A stretch of DNA of 64,000 bases from Hydractinia symbiolongicarpus (taxonomy: Eukaryota; Cnidaria; Hydrozoa; Anthoathecata; Hydractiniidae), in NCBI RefSeq assembly GCF_029227915.1, contig NC_079889.1:868001-932000 (forward strand). The letters are read 5' to 3'. The notes under the pieces are model-generated. The model was not told the DNA's origin, ran no database searches, and saw only the letters and a list, made by a program, of their open reading frames with translations. A program made the translations under genes and the position numbers. Every line of letters begins with the position of its first letter. The stretch's first letter is position 1. This document shows positions 48,780-60,621 of this stretch, piece by piece.

Positions 48780-51700
48780 GACAATGTAGCATAACTCTTA
48801 AAATCTATATTTACTTTTACACATGCACTGAAAAGTTTCAATAGTTAATACTCTACTTTGTTTAATAACAATTACTAGCTACAATTTCCATAACATTATA
48901 TTTTACTCATAAAACTTATATTTAAGTTTAGCTATGAAACACACACTATATGCATGTGATAAAAACGATAATTTAATTTTCTGTGGATAGTATATGTATA
49001 CAACACTTCGGCTGCGAAGTAATTAAGTGGAGAATTATTATTTAAATTGTGACATGAACTATAAGAAGACTGCACTTGAAACGAAAGAAATCTTTATGAT
49101 CAGATGGCTTCTTCTTTACATTAAAAAAAGGAAAAATCAAAACACCAAGTATTATGAAGAAAACATCAAGGACTGAATAAAACAAAACAAAAAAGTAAGT
49201 ACAGGAAACTTTTGATAACATTTCACCAAAAGAAGCATTAACATACTAAAGTGTTAACAAAAAAACTATATTCACACTCTGCTCTAGTAGGTGTATATGA
49301 TGTGACAACAGAAGTACAAGAAATGCCACAAGACATAACAATGAATAGCAGCAAAGCCCAGTTTTCTATACCTTAAGGGAGTAAATCTTTAGGGTTTGCA
49401 ATTTTAACAATAAAAATGGAAATTTGATACTAAGTTTACAATGTGTTGTATCTCCTTTTAACAGGACTAAATTGTCACTTTTTTCTCTCAAACTTTTGAG
49501 ATTTCACAGAGGCAAATAAGGTTCGTTTTGTTGAAGAAACTGGCATGGCGTGAGGTTAAATTACTGCAAGGGTTACTTTCTGTGAAAGTTTTTTCTAATA
49601 GTCACCTTTAAATCGCGTGCGTGCAAGAAACAAATGTGGTGCTCCCTTAGCAATTACTTTTCTCATGTGTACCACGGATAAATTTCTAGTTGTTCGGCCT
49701 ATCAAGAATAAGCCACCCAACTAACTTACTTTTACCCCCAATAAAAATACTTCATAGCTAACTAAAACAAATTTCCAAAAATCAACCCTACAGAGTTCGT
49801 TAACTATAAACAGCAAAAAAAACATAAAGCTTTCACAATGTTTGAAACTTTGACTAAAATTTAAAATTCAACAACTCTCCCAAGAAAAAAATCATCTCAA
49901 CTGAACCAAACTTAAAACTTCAAAAAAACATCCATTCTCATTAGAGCCAAGATGCTGAAATAAACTTTTAAAACTATATTCTGAAAGTCTTGAAGCAGAA
50001 ATTTCATGTTAAGCCACTACAAGTCCAAAGTTCAAGGATACAGTATTGCATCAAACTTTACTTTAAATTTCACACAGATATATTTATGTTTAAAAGGTAA
50101 CCTATAACAACCATAATTATTCTACCATTTTAAAGTGAATACTTTCTGAATTATAACACACTTGGGTATTTAATTAATTATAAGTTCATAAATACAATAC
50201 AATGCAATACAATGCAATATTTACTTCTCATTTTCTGAACTTAATTAATATTTTAACTGTCACGAAATATAATATTATTCTCAAGTCCATCTTTTGTAAA
50301 TAAAATAATAATTTGAAAATTCCAAAATGTGTTTCTATCAAATGGTTTTAAAAGATATTAAAAAGATAAAATGGAACTTGAAGAGTTTCATGTAAAACAT
50401 CAAAAAGCATTCTTTTTTAATTTGTATTAAAAGTTACCAGAACCTTGCAAATTAAAATTTCTAAGGCTTACTTTTAAACCAGGCTTGAAACCTGTTTCAC
50501 ACTTATTTAAAACTATATTGTTTATTCATTTAGTTTCTCTTAGATAACCTTTCTCTTTTATAGAATTATGTATTAAAATAGAAAATAATGTAAGATTCTT
50601 TTTTCATGTTTTTTATAAAAAAAAATTAAAAAAAGAATATGGTGAAGGGAGATTGTCTCCTTAGAAACTTATAAGGTTTCTTAAAGGCAAACATAAAAAT
50701 TAAGTTTATCATCTAACTTTAAAGTTCCTTTTCAAAAAAGGTTAAAAAGAAATATTTCTCCCCACCCCTATCTTTTTTTTAATTTTTTGTTTTTTGTAAA
50801 AATTCATTTTCACAGCAAAAGGAAAAAACCTTCATTTAGCAGAGAGAAAATAAATAAAGAAAAATATATTGGTTAAGATTAAAAATTAATTAAACTTTAA
50901 GCTAAAAGAATAAAAATACTAAAATCTCAAACGTATCCTCTCCTGTTAATAACTATTATATATTTCACTAAATTTAAAACCACAAATACTTGCCTAAAAT
51001 ACCAAGAACTAATTGGAACTACTATAAACTTGCTTGAAATACGTCCCAAAATAAACAATAGGATGAAACAGAATTTGCTCATACCTTGTTAAATTAATCC
51101 AACATTATATCTTCAGTGAATCTAAAAAAAGTAAAAATGTAAATAGCAGCTTTCATTTATACAGAGCTGCCCAATTTACAAACATGTCTTAATTAAAGTT
51201 ATAAAAACGTCAAGGAAGGAAATTCAGTTAAAAATTTTTGTTCAAGTTCTTGTAATTAGTAAAAAAAGTCTCAATCGCATTGTGTGGGTCTCGCTACTTG
51301 TAGTATCATTTTGCATGACAGACAGATGCATACAGGTATTATAATATAGATAACCCTTGCAAACTTCAGTAGCCTATTGTACATATGTGTCATGGTGCTG
51401 CAGATGCAAGCCCTTTTCCCCCGGTTTTTGCTAGATAATGATTTTTTTTAAAATATGTAATTTTAATGTATAATTTTGGGATAAAATAAAAGCTGTTTAA
51501 AGTGGGGTTTCCATTCAGCGATCTTTGTGCAGGCATAGCGGAAAGAGCAAAGTTGGTGGACAAAATCATATCATTTCCATTGTGTGCGCTTATAAAAAGA
51601 GCACATAAAACTAGAATGTAAACAAAGATGGCAAGAGTTAACAAGTTACTAATTTTGCAAGCAAACTTACTGTTAATGTTGTAGCACCAGCATAGAAACA

Positions 51701-53234
51701 AAAGAAAGAGAATGAAAGAAAAGAAAAAGCGATTTTGGGTGCAATGAATTTTTAAATACAGAGAAGAAAAAAACCCGGCTCAGGGGTTTCAGAAGAGCAT
51801 TTTAAAACTAATATTGAAACAGGATCTAGAAATTTCTAAAAATTAAATATTTTGTGGACTAAGCATTGAAAACAAAGCAACTTATACAGAGAGCTAAATT
51901 CTTATAAAAAATTTTTGTCTAATAGTAAAATGTGGTTCAAAAACGAAAGAATGTAGCTCAAAAATCAAAATCAAACAATTTCTGCTTTGCAGAATTAAAT
52001 AAGGTTGTTGCTGTCTTTTTTTATTGACAAACTGTGAAGCCTTGCAGACCACAAAATTACTAAAACGTGTTTTTCCCGGTCTATATATAAGTACTATTAT
52101 ACAACTGACATGTGAAGTGTTAGAAAAATGCGTCTTGTAAATTAAAGGCGTTTTTTTCAATTTCACAATACATGAAACGTAGGAGACAACATTTTGCTGC
52201 AACCTGCAATTTTGTTTAAATAATACACTTAAACACAAACACTATAAGGCTACAATGACAATGTTCTATTTTCTACATGAACTTTGCGGAGTCGCGCCAT
52301 AAGTCACCTTAAAAATTAAGGTTTCAATACTATATGACTTTACGGAAGGAATTGCTTTTATTTGACAGCATAACTCAGTCTTTTTCAGGAATATTTGAGT
52401 AGGTGTGCAATGATTCGCACGTGTAAATCAAGTAACGCATGCGATGTAAAGCGCACGTGCAAAGAATGTTACGCATACGACACAGGCTCTGAGGTTATTT
52501 TTTGTTGCGCATTCATTTTGCGGTAGAAAAGTGGGGGACGTTTTAAATCTTGAACCCCAAACACGATGATCAAGCGTCTGCTGGTATAGCGACTCTCACA
52601 ATTTTAACTTCCTTTTCTACATGTCCGAAATAGTATGCATGACTATACTGTCATTTTTATAATTATTGTTCACTTTTCAGGCCATCACAATCAAATAGGC
52701 AAAAATATGCTTTGTTTTTCAAGTTAAAAAAAATCTTTATCCACGTGGCTTAAAACTTCAAAAAAAATTTACACCGCACGTGGGTTTCGTTTTTACAGGA
52801 ATAAAGAAAAAATCCATTAAATTCGGACCTGAAGAAATTATCTACAATTAAATCCATGATAAAATGTCTATTCCACCTGTAAGTGCAGTTTTGCAGACTT
52901 GCTTCATCCGTGCTCCGTTGGCTTTCACCTCCGCATTAGTTAAGATCTGCATGGCTGGATTTCTTGTGTAAGACCTGGTTACCAACGACGAAGGGGCCAG
53001 GCAAAAGAGATTTATGTCTATGTAGTTCTTTTAACTTTTTTTAAAGCAAAATGGAGAAAAATATAAATCTGAGCATGATCAGATACATTTTGCAGTCAAA
53101 TTCACCATTTAATTCGCTTTATGAAAATCCTTTATAAAATTTTGTATATTAGCAATTTCTGATTTGTTGTGTTCTCCATATTTTGTGTGAAGAGAGTATA
53201 TACAAAGTTTGACACATTATAACTACTAAAGCAA
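48780..53234. other. Gene-poor region upstream of gene C
   Basis: About 4.4 kb of very AT-rich DNA between the gene C start and a SINE. Only short random frames are present. The first few hundred bases should hold the gene C promoter. 51268-51352 is a partial hairpin-family repeat. Confidence 0.45.
51268..51352 (+). repeat. Partial CCCGTGG-family repeat (3' part)
   Basis: CGCATTGTGTGGGTCTCGCTACTTG, then CATTTTGCATGACAGACAGA and TATTATAATATAGATAA match the 3' two-thirds of the copies at 9326 and 25350. The hairpin head is missing. Confidence 0.7.
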
Positions 53235-53595
53235 AACCACTCTCTCGCACCAGAGTACAACATCTCGTACTCTGTGGCAGGAGACCGGGGTTTGATTCCC
53301 CTTGACGCGATTCAACATGGCCGATTGAATGTTACCATAGCCCTAGGTTAACCCAAGCCATGTGAGGGAAATTGGGGAGATGGAACATTGTGTGGGCCAT
53401 TAGATGTTGCCAGGAGTTGTCTAGTAGAGCATGGGCCCTTGGGTCTGCGTAGCTCAAAATGAGCATTAGCTAAATACTCTAGGACTCTCCATATAACCAT
53501 GGCCCCTCCTGAAAATAATAGACAGGGTATATCCTTCAATATTTGTGAGGCAAGCCATGTAAAATATGCTCATCTATCTATCTATCTATCTAACA
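53235..53595 (+). mobile_element. tRNA-derived SINE (family 1), uninterrupted copy
   Basis: A B-box GGGGTTTGATTCCCC lies at 53287-53301. It is followed by the body GATTGAATGTTACCATAGCC, CCATGTGAGGGAAATTGGGG and TAATAGACAGGGTATATC, and by an (ATCT)n tail at about 53574-53592. The same body occurs at 22182-23601, where it is split by an insertion. Confidence 0.8.
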
Positions 53596-54364
53596 AAAAC
53601 GTTTAGCTAGCTAGCTCCATCACAACAAAATGTAGCTATCGTTATGTGCATTGAACCTATGGGATCCTGTCCCCAGCTCCGCAACCCTTCCTATATTCAT
53701 ACTCATGGCTATTTAACTTGAAGAAAAACTACGGTAGAAACATTGAACGCCAAAAAATAGCTTTACAAACCTTTATCTTTAAGGGTCTACAGAAGCCGGT
53801 ATTGTGTGCCTGGGATTTAGCTGAATTCTAGCGTTCAGCGCTACCATCTTTAAATAAATTGTTTATGATGTCTCGATGTTTCAACATATTGTATGATAAA
53901 TTTTCAATTTGTTGTTAAAAAAGGCGAGACAGCTATTATTTTAAGTTGTTTTTTCCCCGAAAATTACGAGCTGACAGAGACGAGACGCTTCCTTCTATTG
54001 CAACCAAACTAACAAACAACAATACCTACTTTCGTTTACGATCAGTAGTGAGAAGTTATAGAACAGTCATGGTTTTTAAATGTTTTTAGTATAATTCAAG
54101 TAGTGCACAGTGAGACGTTGTTACAAAGGAAGTAAATAGATTAAAGGGATAGTAAAGGGATTCGCAAGTTTAATAACTTTTCACCAAACCTATTTCCTGC
54201 AAAACAAATAATTTAGGTCATCCGCCCGCAAAATTCAATTTCTGTGAAAAATAAAAATGAGCCAACCCATCCGCAAAATCTAGTTCTGTCAAATTTAGTT
54301 TACTTCAAAGTATATTTTTGAAATGTACTCACACAAGAGGAGTTTATACTGAGAATTATGTCGG
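53596..54364. other. Spacer between the SINE and the inverted-repeat element
   Basis: I see no gene, repeat or motif here that I can support. Confidence 0.4.
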
Positions 54365-54789
54365 TTAAGTAAAGCTAGCCGTCCTAACAGCCGCACCTTA
54401 GCCGTACCTTAGCCGTACTTAAGAAAATTCGTAATTAGCAGCTCTGTGTAAGACCACTTGCTTCTAAGCTTAAAATTAGTAGTTAATGTATATCAAAGTT
54501 AAATTGTCTAACTTTTATTTCGTCTTTTAGGTGAATATCTATGCCGATAAAAATGATGCAAAATGGAGCACTCCATCGTTGAGCCCCAGTAACCCCCAGG
54601 GAATCCTCAATGATGAAATACCGATAATAATATATCTTACATGTATTATAATTTTTATAAAATGATTTTAATACAAATACAAAAGAGATTTTTAAATTTG
54701 AATGTATGAAAAACATTAGTAAAGTAAGATTGAACATTATTACGCTGCGGACAATATTAGAGCTAGCGCTAAAAGTGACTACAGCTAGC

Positions 54790-55130
54790 TAAATTTAAAT
54801 ACGGTTGCCAAAATAAGGTACGGCTAGATAATATTAAGGTACGGCTGGGTCTTATCATATAAGAAACAATTTCAAATGCTAAAAACGTTCAATAAAAACG
54901 AAATTATGTTAGGTACGGCTAGCCAAAATAAGGTACGGCTGGAAAATATTAAGGTACGGCTGGGTCCTATCATATAAGAAACAACTTCAAATGCTACTAA
55001 TGTTCAATAAAAACAAAATTAAGTTAGGTACGGCTAACCAAAATAAGGTACGACTGGACAATATTAAGGTACGGCTGGGACCTATCATATAAGAAACAAC
55101 TTCAAATGCTAAAAACGTTCAATAAAAACG
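54790..55130 (+). repeat. Left arm: 115-bp tandem repeats (GGTACGGCT orientation)
   Basis: The block AAGGTACGGCTGGG recurs at about 54836, 54951 and 55066, a 115-bp period. Each unit ends with CTATCATATAAGAAACAA, CAAATGCT and TTCAATAAAAAC. Confidence 0.9.
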
Positions 55131-55440
55131 ATTTTGAATTGTTTGGCAATTGGGTTAAGAGTCACACTGACTGACTTTAAACAGAACTGGCCTGTATCTA
55201 TCCCAGGTACCTCTAAATCACTCTTTACGACCTTTGATTTTATCGACATCTTTCTTTTACAGTTGTTAGCGTTTCGATATATTGCATCAAGATCGGATAG
55301 ATCTGTTACAGATTTGGTTCTAGAAATGGAAACGTTAGAGAATGTAAGCAATCAATCTGACACTGATAGTGATATTTATTAAAATATAATTATATATTAT
55401 CGTGTTCGTATTTTGTTTCTTAGGTAATATTTTTTATATT
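55131..55440 (+). other. Central segment of the inverted-repeat element with a short open frame
   Basis: This is the only non-repetitive part between the arms. A plus-strand frame of 82 codons (55134-55382) ends in an acidic tail, SNQSDTDSDIY. A candidate acceptor TTCTTTTACAG at 55252-55262 could make its second half a terminal exon. I recognise no family in it. It may be chance or the last trace of an element gene. Confidence 0.25.
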
Positions 55441-56403
55441 TTCAGCTATACAATTTATTTTACTTTAAATAGATGTGCAGCCGTACTTTAATTTTGATCA
55501 ATGGTAGCCGTACCTAACCTAATTTCGTTTTTATGGAACATTTGTAGCATTTGAAGATCTTTCTTATACGATAGGACCCAGCCGTAGATAGATAGATAGA
55601 TCTATTTTCAGCTATACAATTTATTTTACTTTAAATAGATGTGCAGCCGTACTTTAATTTTCATCAATGGTAGCCGTACCTAACCTAATTTCGTTTTTAT
55701 GGAACATTTGTAGCATTTGAAGATGTTTCTTATACGATAGGACCCAGCCGTACCTTAATATTTTCCAGCCGTACCTTATTTTAGCTAGCCGTACCTAACT
55801 TAATTTCGTTTTTATTGTACATATTTTAGCATTTGAAGATGTTTCTTATACGATAGGACCCAGCCGTACCTTAATATTTTCCAGCCGTACCTTATTTTAG
55901 CTAGCCGTACCTAACTTAATTTCGTTTTATTGTACATATTTTAGCATTTGAAGATGTTTCTTATACGATAGGACCTAGCCGTACCTTAATATTTTCCAGC
56001 CGTACCTTATTTTAGCTAGCCGTACCTAACCTAATTTCGTTTTTATGGAACAATTTTAGCATTTGAAGATGTTTCTTATACGATAGGACCTAGCCGTACC
56101 TTAATATGGTCCAGCTGTACCTTATTTTAGCTAGCCGTACCTAACCTAATTTCGTTTTTATGGAACATTTGTAGCATTTGAAGATGTTTCTTATACGATA
56201 GGACCCAGCCGTACCTTAATATTTTCCAGCCGTACTTTATTTTAGCTAGCTGTACCTAACCTAATTTCGTTTTTATGGAACAATTTTAGCATTTGAAGAT
56301 GTTTCTTATACGATAGGACCTAGCCGTACCTTAATATGGTCCAGCCGTACCTTATTTTAGCTAGCCGTACTTAACTTAATTTCGTTTTTATTGTACATAT
56401 TTT
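55441..56403 (-). repeat. Right arm: about seven 115-bp tandem repeats (AGCCGTACC orientation)
   Basis: The ACGATAGGACC landmark occurs at about 55568, 55734, 55850, 55965, 56080, 56195 and 56310, with a 115-116 bp period after the first unit. The first interval is longer because a 165-bp block is duplicated around a (GATA)n run at 55586-55601. The last unit is cut by the retrotransposon and resumes at 60816. Confidence 0.92.
56399..56403. repeat. Target-site duplication, left copy (ATTTT)
   Basis: ATTTT directly precedes the 5' LTR and is repeated at 60816-60820 directly after the 3' LTR. The uninterrupted repeat units of the arm read CATATTTTAGCATTTGAAG at this site, which is the expected empty site. 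Confidence 0.9.
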
Positions 56404-56597
56404 TGTTATATATCCGCCATTTATGTTTACATTTTGTTCTATGCTATTGGTTATACTTTAAAACCATGTGTTTGTGTTTTCCGCGTATATCTTTATGAGA
56501 TTTGTACATGTGATCTTATTATAAAGATGGCGGTCTAAGAAGTGTTATATACATTTTCTGTCTGTCTGTTTTTCCCCATCTTTCTGGAGTTATAATA
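56404..56597 (+). repeat. 5' LTR, 194 bp
   Basis: It starts TGTTATATATCC and ends GTTATAATA, with imperfect terminal inverted symmetry (TGTTATA and TATAATA). By reading, it is identical base for base to the 3' LTR. The ends are fixed by the target duplication. Confidence 0.95.
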
Positions 56598-56599
56598 AG

Positions 56600-56615
56600 T
56601 GGCGACGAGGATATA
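56600..56615 (+). promoter_or_regulatory. Candidate primer-binding site
   Basis: TGGCGACGAGGATAT starts two bases after the 5' LTR, where the tRNA primer site of an LTR element lies. Similar TGGCGACGAG starts are common in invertebrate Gypsy elements. I have not matched it to a specific tRNA. Confidence 0.55.
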
Positions 56616-56623
56616 TTACCGAA

Positions 56624-59584
56624 ATGGCTACCTACGGAAAAATTGGAGAGTTTGATCCGGCAACGGAACTCTGGAACAATTACATCGAGAGAGTGAATCA
56701 GTTCTACATAGCAAATGACATTGCAGATGCCACCAAGAAGAGAGCAATCCTGCTGAGCTCATGTGGAGCCAAAGCCTACCAGCTGTTGAGAGGTTTGTCA
56801 AATAACGATCCTGCTTCCAAATCTTATGACCAGCTAGTACAATTAATGAAAGATCATTTATATCCCACTCCCAATTCGATAGCTGAGAGATTCAGATTCA
56901 ACACTCGTGATAGGCAACCTTCTGAAACAATTTCCCAGTACTTGGCAGTTTTGCGTCGACTCAGTGAACATTGTGAGTATGGAGAAACACTGGACGACAT
57001 GTTAAGAGATAGACTTGTTTGTGGTATTAAGGAGGAAAAAATACAACAAAAGCTCCTGAGTGAGAAAGACCTCACTTTAGCCAAAGCCCTACGAATTGCA
57101 TGTTCTATGGAATCAGCAGCAAGCTACTCCAAAAGCATTCTCCAACATCAAGCGACAGGCAACATTTCAGAGAGTGTCCACGCTTTGGAGAGAGCCCGAG
57201 ACAACCCAGGGAGGGATTGCTATCGATGTGGAGGGACAAAACATACAGCAGAGGCATGTCCATTCAAGGATGCTGAATGTTATTATTGCCACAAAAAAGG
57301 ACACACCGTTAAAAAATGTCGTCAAAAGAAACGAAATGATGAGAAATCCAGACCACCCCGGAAACCAATAAACCAACTGGAGTCCGAACATGAAGGAAAT
57401 GTTTACAACGAAACTGTTGAACAGTCCGATATGTTTAACCTGTATAAATTAGAAGGGAGCAGAGTTGAACCGCTTTTTGTAAATGTCAGTATTAAAGGAA
57501 AAACCATCAAGATGGAGGTCGATACCGGTGCATCGATGTCGGTGATAAGTGAAAAAACATTACGGAAATGCATTCCAGAGTTGACCATCCAGCCTAGTAA
57601 CTTAAAGTTAAAAACTTTTACAGGGGAAATCATAACACCCTTGGGATCAGCTGCTGTAAACGTTGAACACCAAAAACAGAAATACACACTGTCATTGACT
57701 ATCGTACCCGGGGAATCTCCTTCATTGTTAGGTCGAGATTGGCTAAAAGTAATCAAGTTAGATTGGCCCAGTTTGTTCCAGGTCAAGCATTCTAGCAATA
57801 CCAATCTACAGCAAATATTAGTACAGCATGCCGCCGTGTTTACGGAAAGTATGGGATTGCTAAAGGACTTTAGAGTCCATATTCATGTGGACTCCTCTGT
57901 CGCACCAAAGTTTTGCAAAGCACGACCAGTCCCGTATGCCTTAAAAGACAGGATCGACACTGAACTTGATAGACTTGTACAAGATGGCATATATGAACCA
58001 GTTGAATATTCAAGATGGGCAGCCCCTATCGTACCGGTAAAGAAAGAGGACGGTACTATCAGAATATGCGGCGATTACAAACAGACAATAAACCAGGCTG
58101 CACCTTGTGACTCTTATCCAATTCCGCGAACTGAAGATCTTTTCGCCTCAATGTCAGGGGGTGAAAAGTTCACAAAGCTGGATTTGAGTCATGCATACCA
58201 GCAATTGGAGTTGGACGAGGAAACAAGAGAATACCTCACAATCAACACACACCGTGGCTTGTACCGCCCCACAAGACTTCAGTATGGAGTACATTCCGCC
58301 ACCGGCATTTTTCAGAGGGAAATGGATAGGCGACTTCGCCATATACCACGTACCAAAGTGCGAGTAGACGATATTTTAATATCTGGTAAGGATGATGAGG
58401 AACATTTGAGAAATTTATCGTCAGTCCTGCAAGTGATTGAAAGCTCTGGATTGCGACTGAAGGAAGTCAAATGCGTATTTCTAGCAGAAGAGGTGACTTA
58501 TCTGGGTTACAACATTACCAAGGAAGGAATATCGCCTTCACCAGAGAAGGTCAAAGCTATAAGGAATGCAGCCCCTCCAGAGAATGTTACACAGTTAAAG
58601 GCTTATCTCGGAATGCTCAACTATTATAATCGTTATCTACCAAACCTTTCTGCAATGATTGAACCACTGCATCGTCTGCTGAGGAAGGGGACAACCTTTC
58701 ACTGGAAAACCGAACAAGAAAAAGCGTTTACCGAATCGAAAGCTCTACTATATAAAGCACCGTTGCTGACGCATTTTGACCCCCAACGTTCGATCCTTGT
58801 GTCCTGTGACGCCTCTCCTTATGGGATAGGTGCTGTTCTCGCCCATGTAATGGATGATGGTTCCGAGAAGCCCGTATGTTATATTTCACGGACTCTTTCT
58901 CCAGCAGAGAGGAATTATGCCCACATTGAGAAAGAGGGTTTAGCCATAGTATTCGCAGTCAAAAAGCTTCATCAATATCTTTATGGACAGTCTTTCAGAA
59001 TTATAACTGATCACAAACCTCTTTTGGGACTATTCGGACAAAACAAACCAATTCCACCGCTTGCAGCTGCTCGTGTTCAGAGATGGGCCCTCCTGCTGTC
59101 TGCTTATAGCTACGTCTTGGAGTACAAACCAGGTGTCAATCACGCCAACGCTGACTGTCTAAGCCGCCTTCCACTTCAAGCAGACAGTTCTGATTACTCG
59201 AACAATGAAAGTGCAATTCACATGATGGACCTAGTGCAAGCACCACTAACCTCCGCTGATGTTAAGCTACATACAAGTCGTGACCCAGTCCTGAGCAAAG
59301 TGTTGGACTTGATATCCAACGGTTGGAAAGTAAACCGAGAAATAGAATTACAACCGTACTTTTCAAGGAAGGATCAACTCAGCATCGACAACCAATGCTT
59401 GCTGTGGGGTTCTCGTGTCATTATACCAAGCTCGTTACGACCACAACTGCTTGGACAACTTCACCAGTCTCACCCAGGGATCACTCGCATGAAAAGTTTG
59501 TCGAGAAGTTTTGTGTGGTGGCCAAAGATGGATTCTGAGATTAAGTTAACCGTCAAAAATTGCAAAACCTGTGAAATCCACTAA
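56624..59584 (+). CDS. Gag-Pol part 1: gag, protease, reverse transcriptase, RNase H, H2C2 finger
   Basis: The ATG at 56624 lies 27 bp after the LTR and opens 986 codons, ending at TAA 59582-59584. Residues 1 to about 195 are gag-like. CCHC knuckles start at C199 (CYRCGGTKHTAEAC) and C219 (CYYCHKKGHTVKKC). The aspartic protease has DTGAS at D300. Reverse transcriptase carries VRVDD with the catalytic pair at 582-583; the position before VDD is Arg where many Gypsy elements have Phe or Tyr. RNase H has its first Asp at 729 in LVSCDASPYG. An HHCC-type finger (LHQSHPG ... CKTC) ends the frame. The next codons after the stop continue in the same frame into integrase, so the stop is internal to a once single polyprotein. 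Confidence 0.93.
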   Translation: MATYGKIGEFDPATELWNNYIERVNQFYIANDIADATKKRAILLSSCGAKAYQLLRGLSNNDPASKSYDQLVQLMKDHLYPTPNSIAERFRFNTRDRQPSETISQYLAVLRRLSEHCEYGETLDDMLRDRLVCGIKEEKIQQKLLSEKDLTLAKALRIACSMESAASYSKSILQHQATGNISESVHALERARDNPGRDCYRCGGTKHTAEACPFKDAECYYCHKKGHTVKKCRQKKRNDEKSRPPRKPINQLESEHEGNVYNETVEQSDMFNLYKLEGSRVEPLFVNVSIKGKTIKMEVDTGASMSVISEKTLRKCIPELTIQPSNLKLKTFTGEIITPLGSAAVNVEHQKQKYTLSLTIVPGESPSLLGRDWLKVIKLDWPSLFQVKHSSNTNLQQILVQHAAVFTESMGLLKDFRVHIHVDSSVAPKFCKARPVPYALKDRIDTELDRLVQDGIYEPVEYSRWAAPIVPVKKEDGTIRICGDYKQTINQAAPCDSYPIPRTEDLFASMSGGEKFTKLDLSHAYQQLELDEETREYLTINTHRGLYRPTRLQYGVHSATGIFQREMDRRLRHIPRTKVRVDDILISGKDDEEHLRNLSSVLQVIESSGLRLKEVKCVFLAEEVTYLGYNITKEGISPSPEKVKAIRNAAPPENVTQLKAYLGMLNYYNRYLPNLSAMIEPLHRLLRKGTTFHWKTEQEKAFTESKALLYKAPLLTHFDPQRSILVSCDASPYGIGAVLAHVMDDGSEKPVCYISRTLSPAERNYAHIEKEGLAIVFAVKKLHQYLYGQSFRIITDHKPLLGLFGQNKPIPPLAAARVQRWALLLSAYSYVLEYKPGVNHANADCLSRLPLQADSSDYSNNESAIHMMDLVQAPLTSADVKLHTSRDPVLSKVLDLISNGWKVNREIELQPYFSRKDQLSIDNQCLLWGSRVIIPSSLRPQLLGQLHQSHPGITRMKSLSRSFVWWPKMDSEIKLTVKNCKTCEIH

Positions 59585-59587
59585 AAA

Positions 59588-60598
59588 ATGCCAGCTGCAG
59601 CACCAATACATTCCTGGGAATACCCAAGCCAACCCTGGGAGCGGATCCACATGGATTATGCGGGACCGTTTTTGAACAAAATGTTTTTGATAGTTGTTGA
59701 TGCTTTTTCAAAATGGGTGGAAGTAATAGTCATGAATAGCTCAACCTCCACTGCGACTATTGAGCAACTGCGCAAAATCTTTGCCACGCATGGCCTGCCT
59801 GGAGTTTGTGTTAGTGATAATGGACCGTGTTTCGCAAGCACTGAATTTGAGCAATTTATGAAACGAAATAACATCAGACACATTTTTTCTGCACCATACC
59901 ATCCTGCTTCAAATGGACAAGCAGAGAGAACCGTCCAAACTGTGAAAAACAGTCTTAAAAAGATAGAATCGAATGGTCAATCCATTGAGACCAGAGTAAG
60001 CCGTTTGCTGTTCACGTACCGCATCACACCACACACCACCACGGGCAGGTCACCTGCAGAACTACTGTTCAATCGTCAATTAAGGAGTGCCCTCCATTTC
60101 GTTAAACCAGATCTGAAACAGACAGTCAAGGGGAAACAGATGGATTCTGAGAATCGAAGTCATCGATTGAAACCGCTGCGGCAATTTCTAGACCAAGAGG
60201 AGGTACTGATTAGAAATTTTGGTCAAGGACCACGGTGGGTGAGAGGAAACATTTCGAGAAAGAGAGGACCTGTGACATACGATGTTGAAGTGGGAGAGAA
60301 AATCGTTCAACGCCACATCGATCAAATGCGAGCTGCAACCGGCGAGAGATTAGCTGATTCAGCAATGGGAGAGACAGACCCACCTCTGGCTGTGCTACCA
60401 CAGTTTGAACCGTCAGAAGTTGACGAAACCGTTACTGAAATCGAGCCAAGGGTCCAGTAACCTGTTCCTGAGACATCTGAGCCGTTTGAAGACGTTGCAG
60501 AAGATGTGAACAAGGACACCAATTCTCGACCTGAACGATCTCGCCGTTTACCAAAGCATTTCGAGGACTATGACTTGAACCGCATTGTATACGTTTAA
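59588..60598 (+). pseudogene. Gag-Pol part 2: integrase and C-terminal tail, separated by in-frame stops
   Basis: This is in the same frame as part 1, beginning one codon after its stop. The integrase core has D23 (HMDYAGPF), D77 (SDNGPCF) and E113 (NGQAERTV) counted from the ATG at 59588, which gives the DD35E spacing. A second in-frame TAA at 60458-60460 is followed by 45 more open codons, rich in Pro/Glu and ending LNRIVYV with TAA at 60596-60598, just before the 3' LTR. The open tail after the second stop suggests that the original protein ran to 60598. Without joining to part 1 there is no normal route to translate this half. Confidence 0.85.
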
Positions 60599-60610
60599 AC
60601 TGTGGACTAT

Positions 60611-60621
60611 TGGTGGAGGAT
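60611..60621 (+). promoter_or_regulatory. Polypurine tract
   Basis: TGGTGGAGGAT directly before the 3' LTR is the short purine-rich stretch expected to prime plus-strand synthesis. Confidence 0.6.

Noticed and set aside
55134-55382. A genuine small gene in the centre of the inverted-repeat element
   Set aside because: No recognisable family and a comparable antisense frame exists; listed only as a low-confidence segment.
56624-60598. Retroviral (env-bearing) identity of the LTR element
   Set aside because: The C-terminal tail after integrase reaches to within 23 bp of the 3' LTR, leaving no room for an envelope gene.
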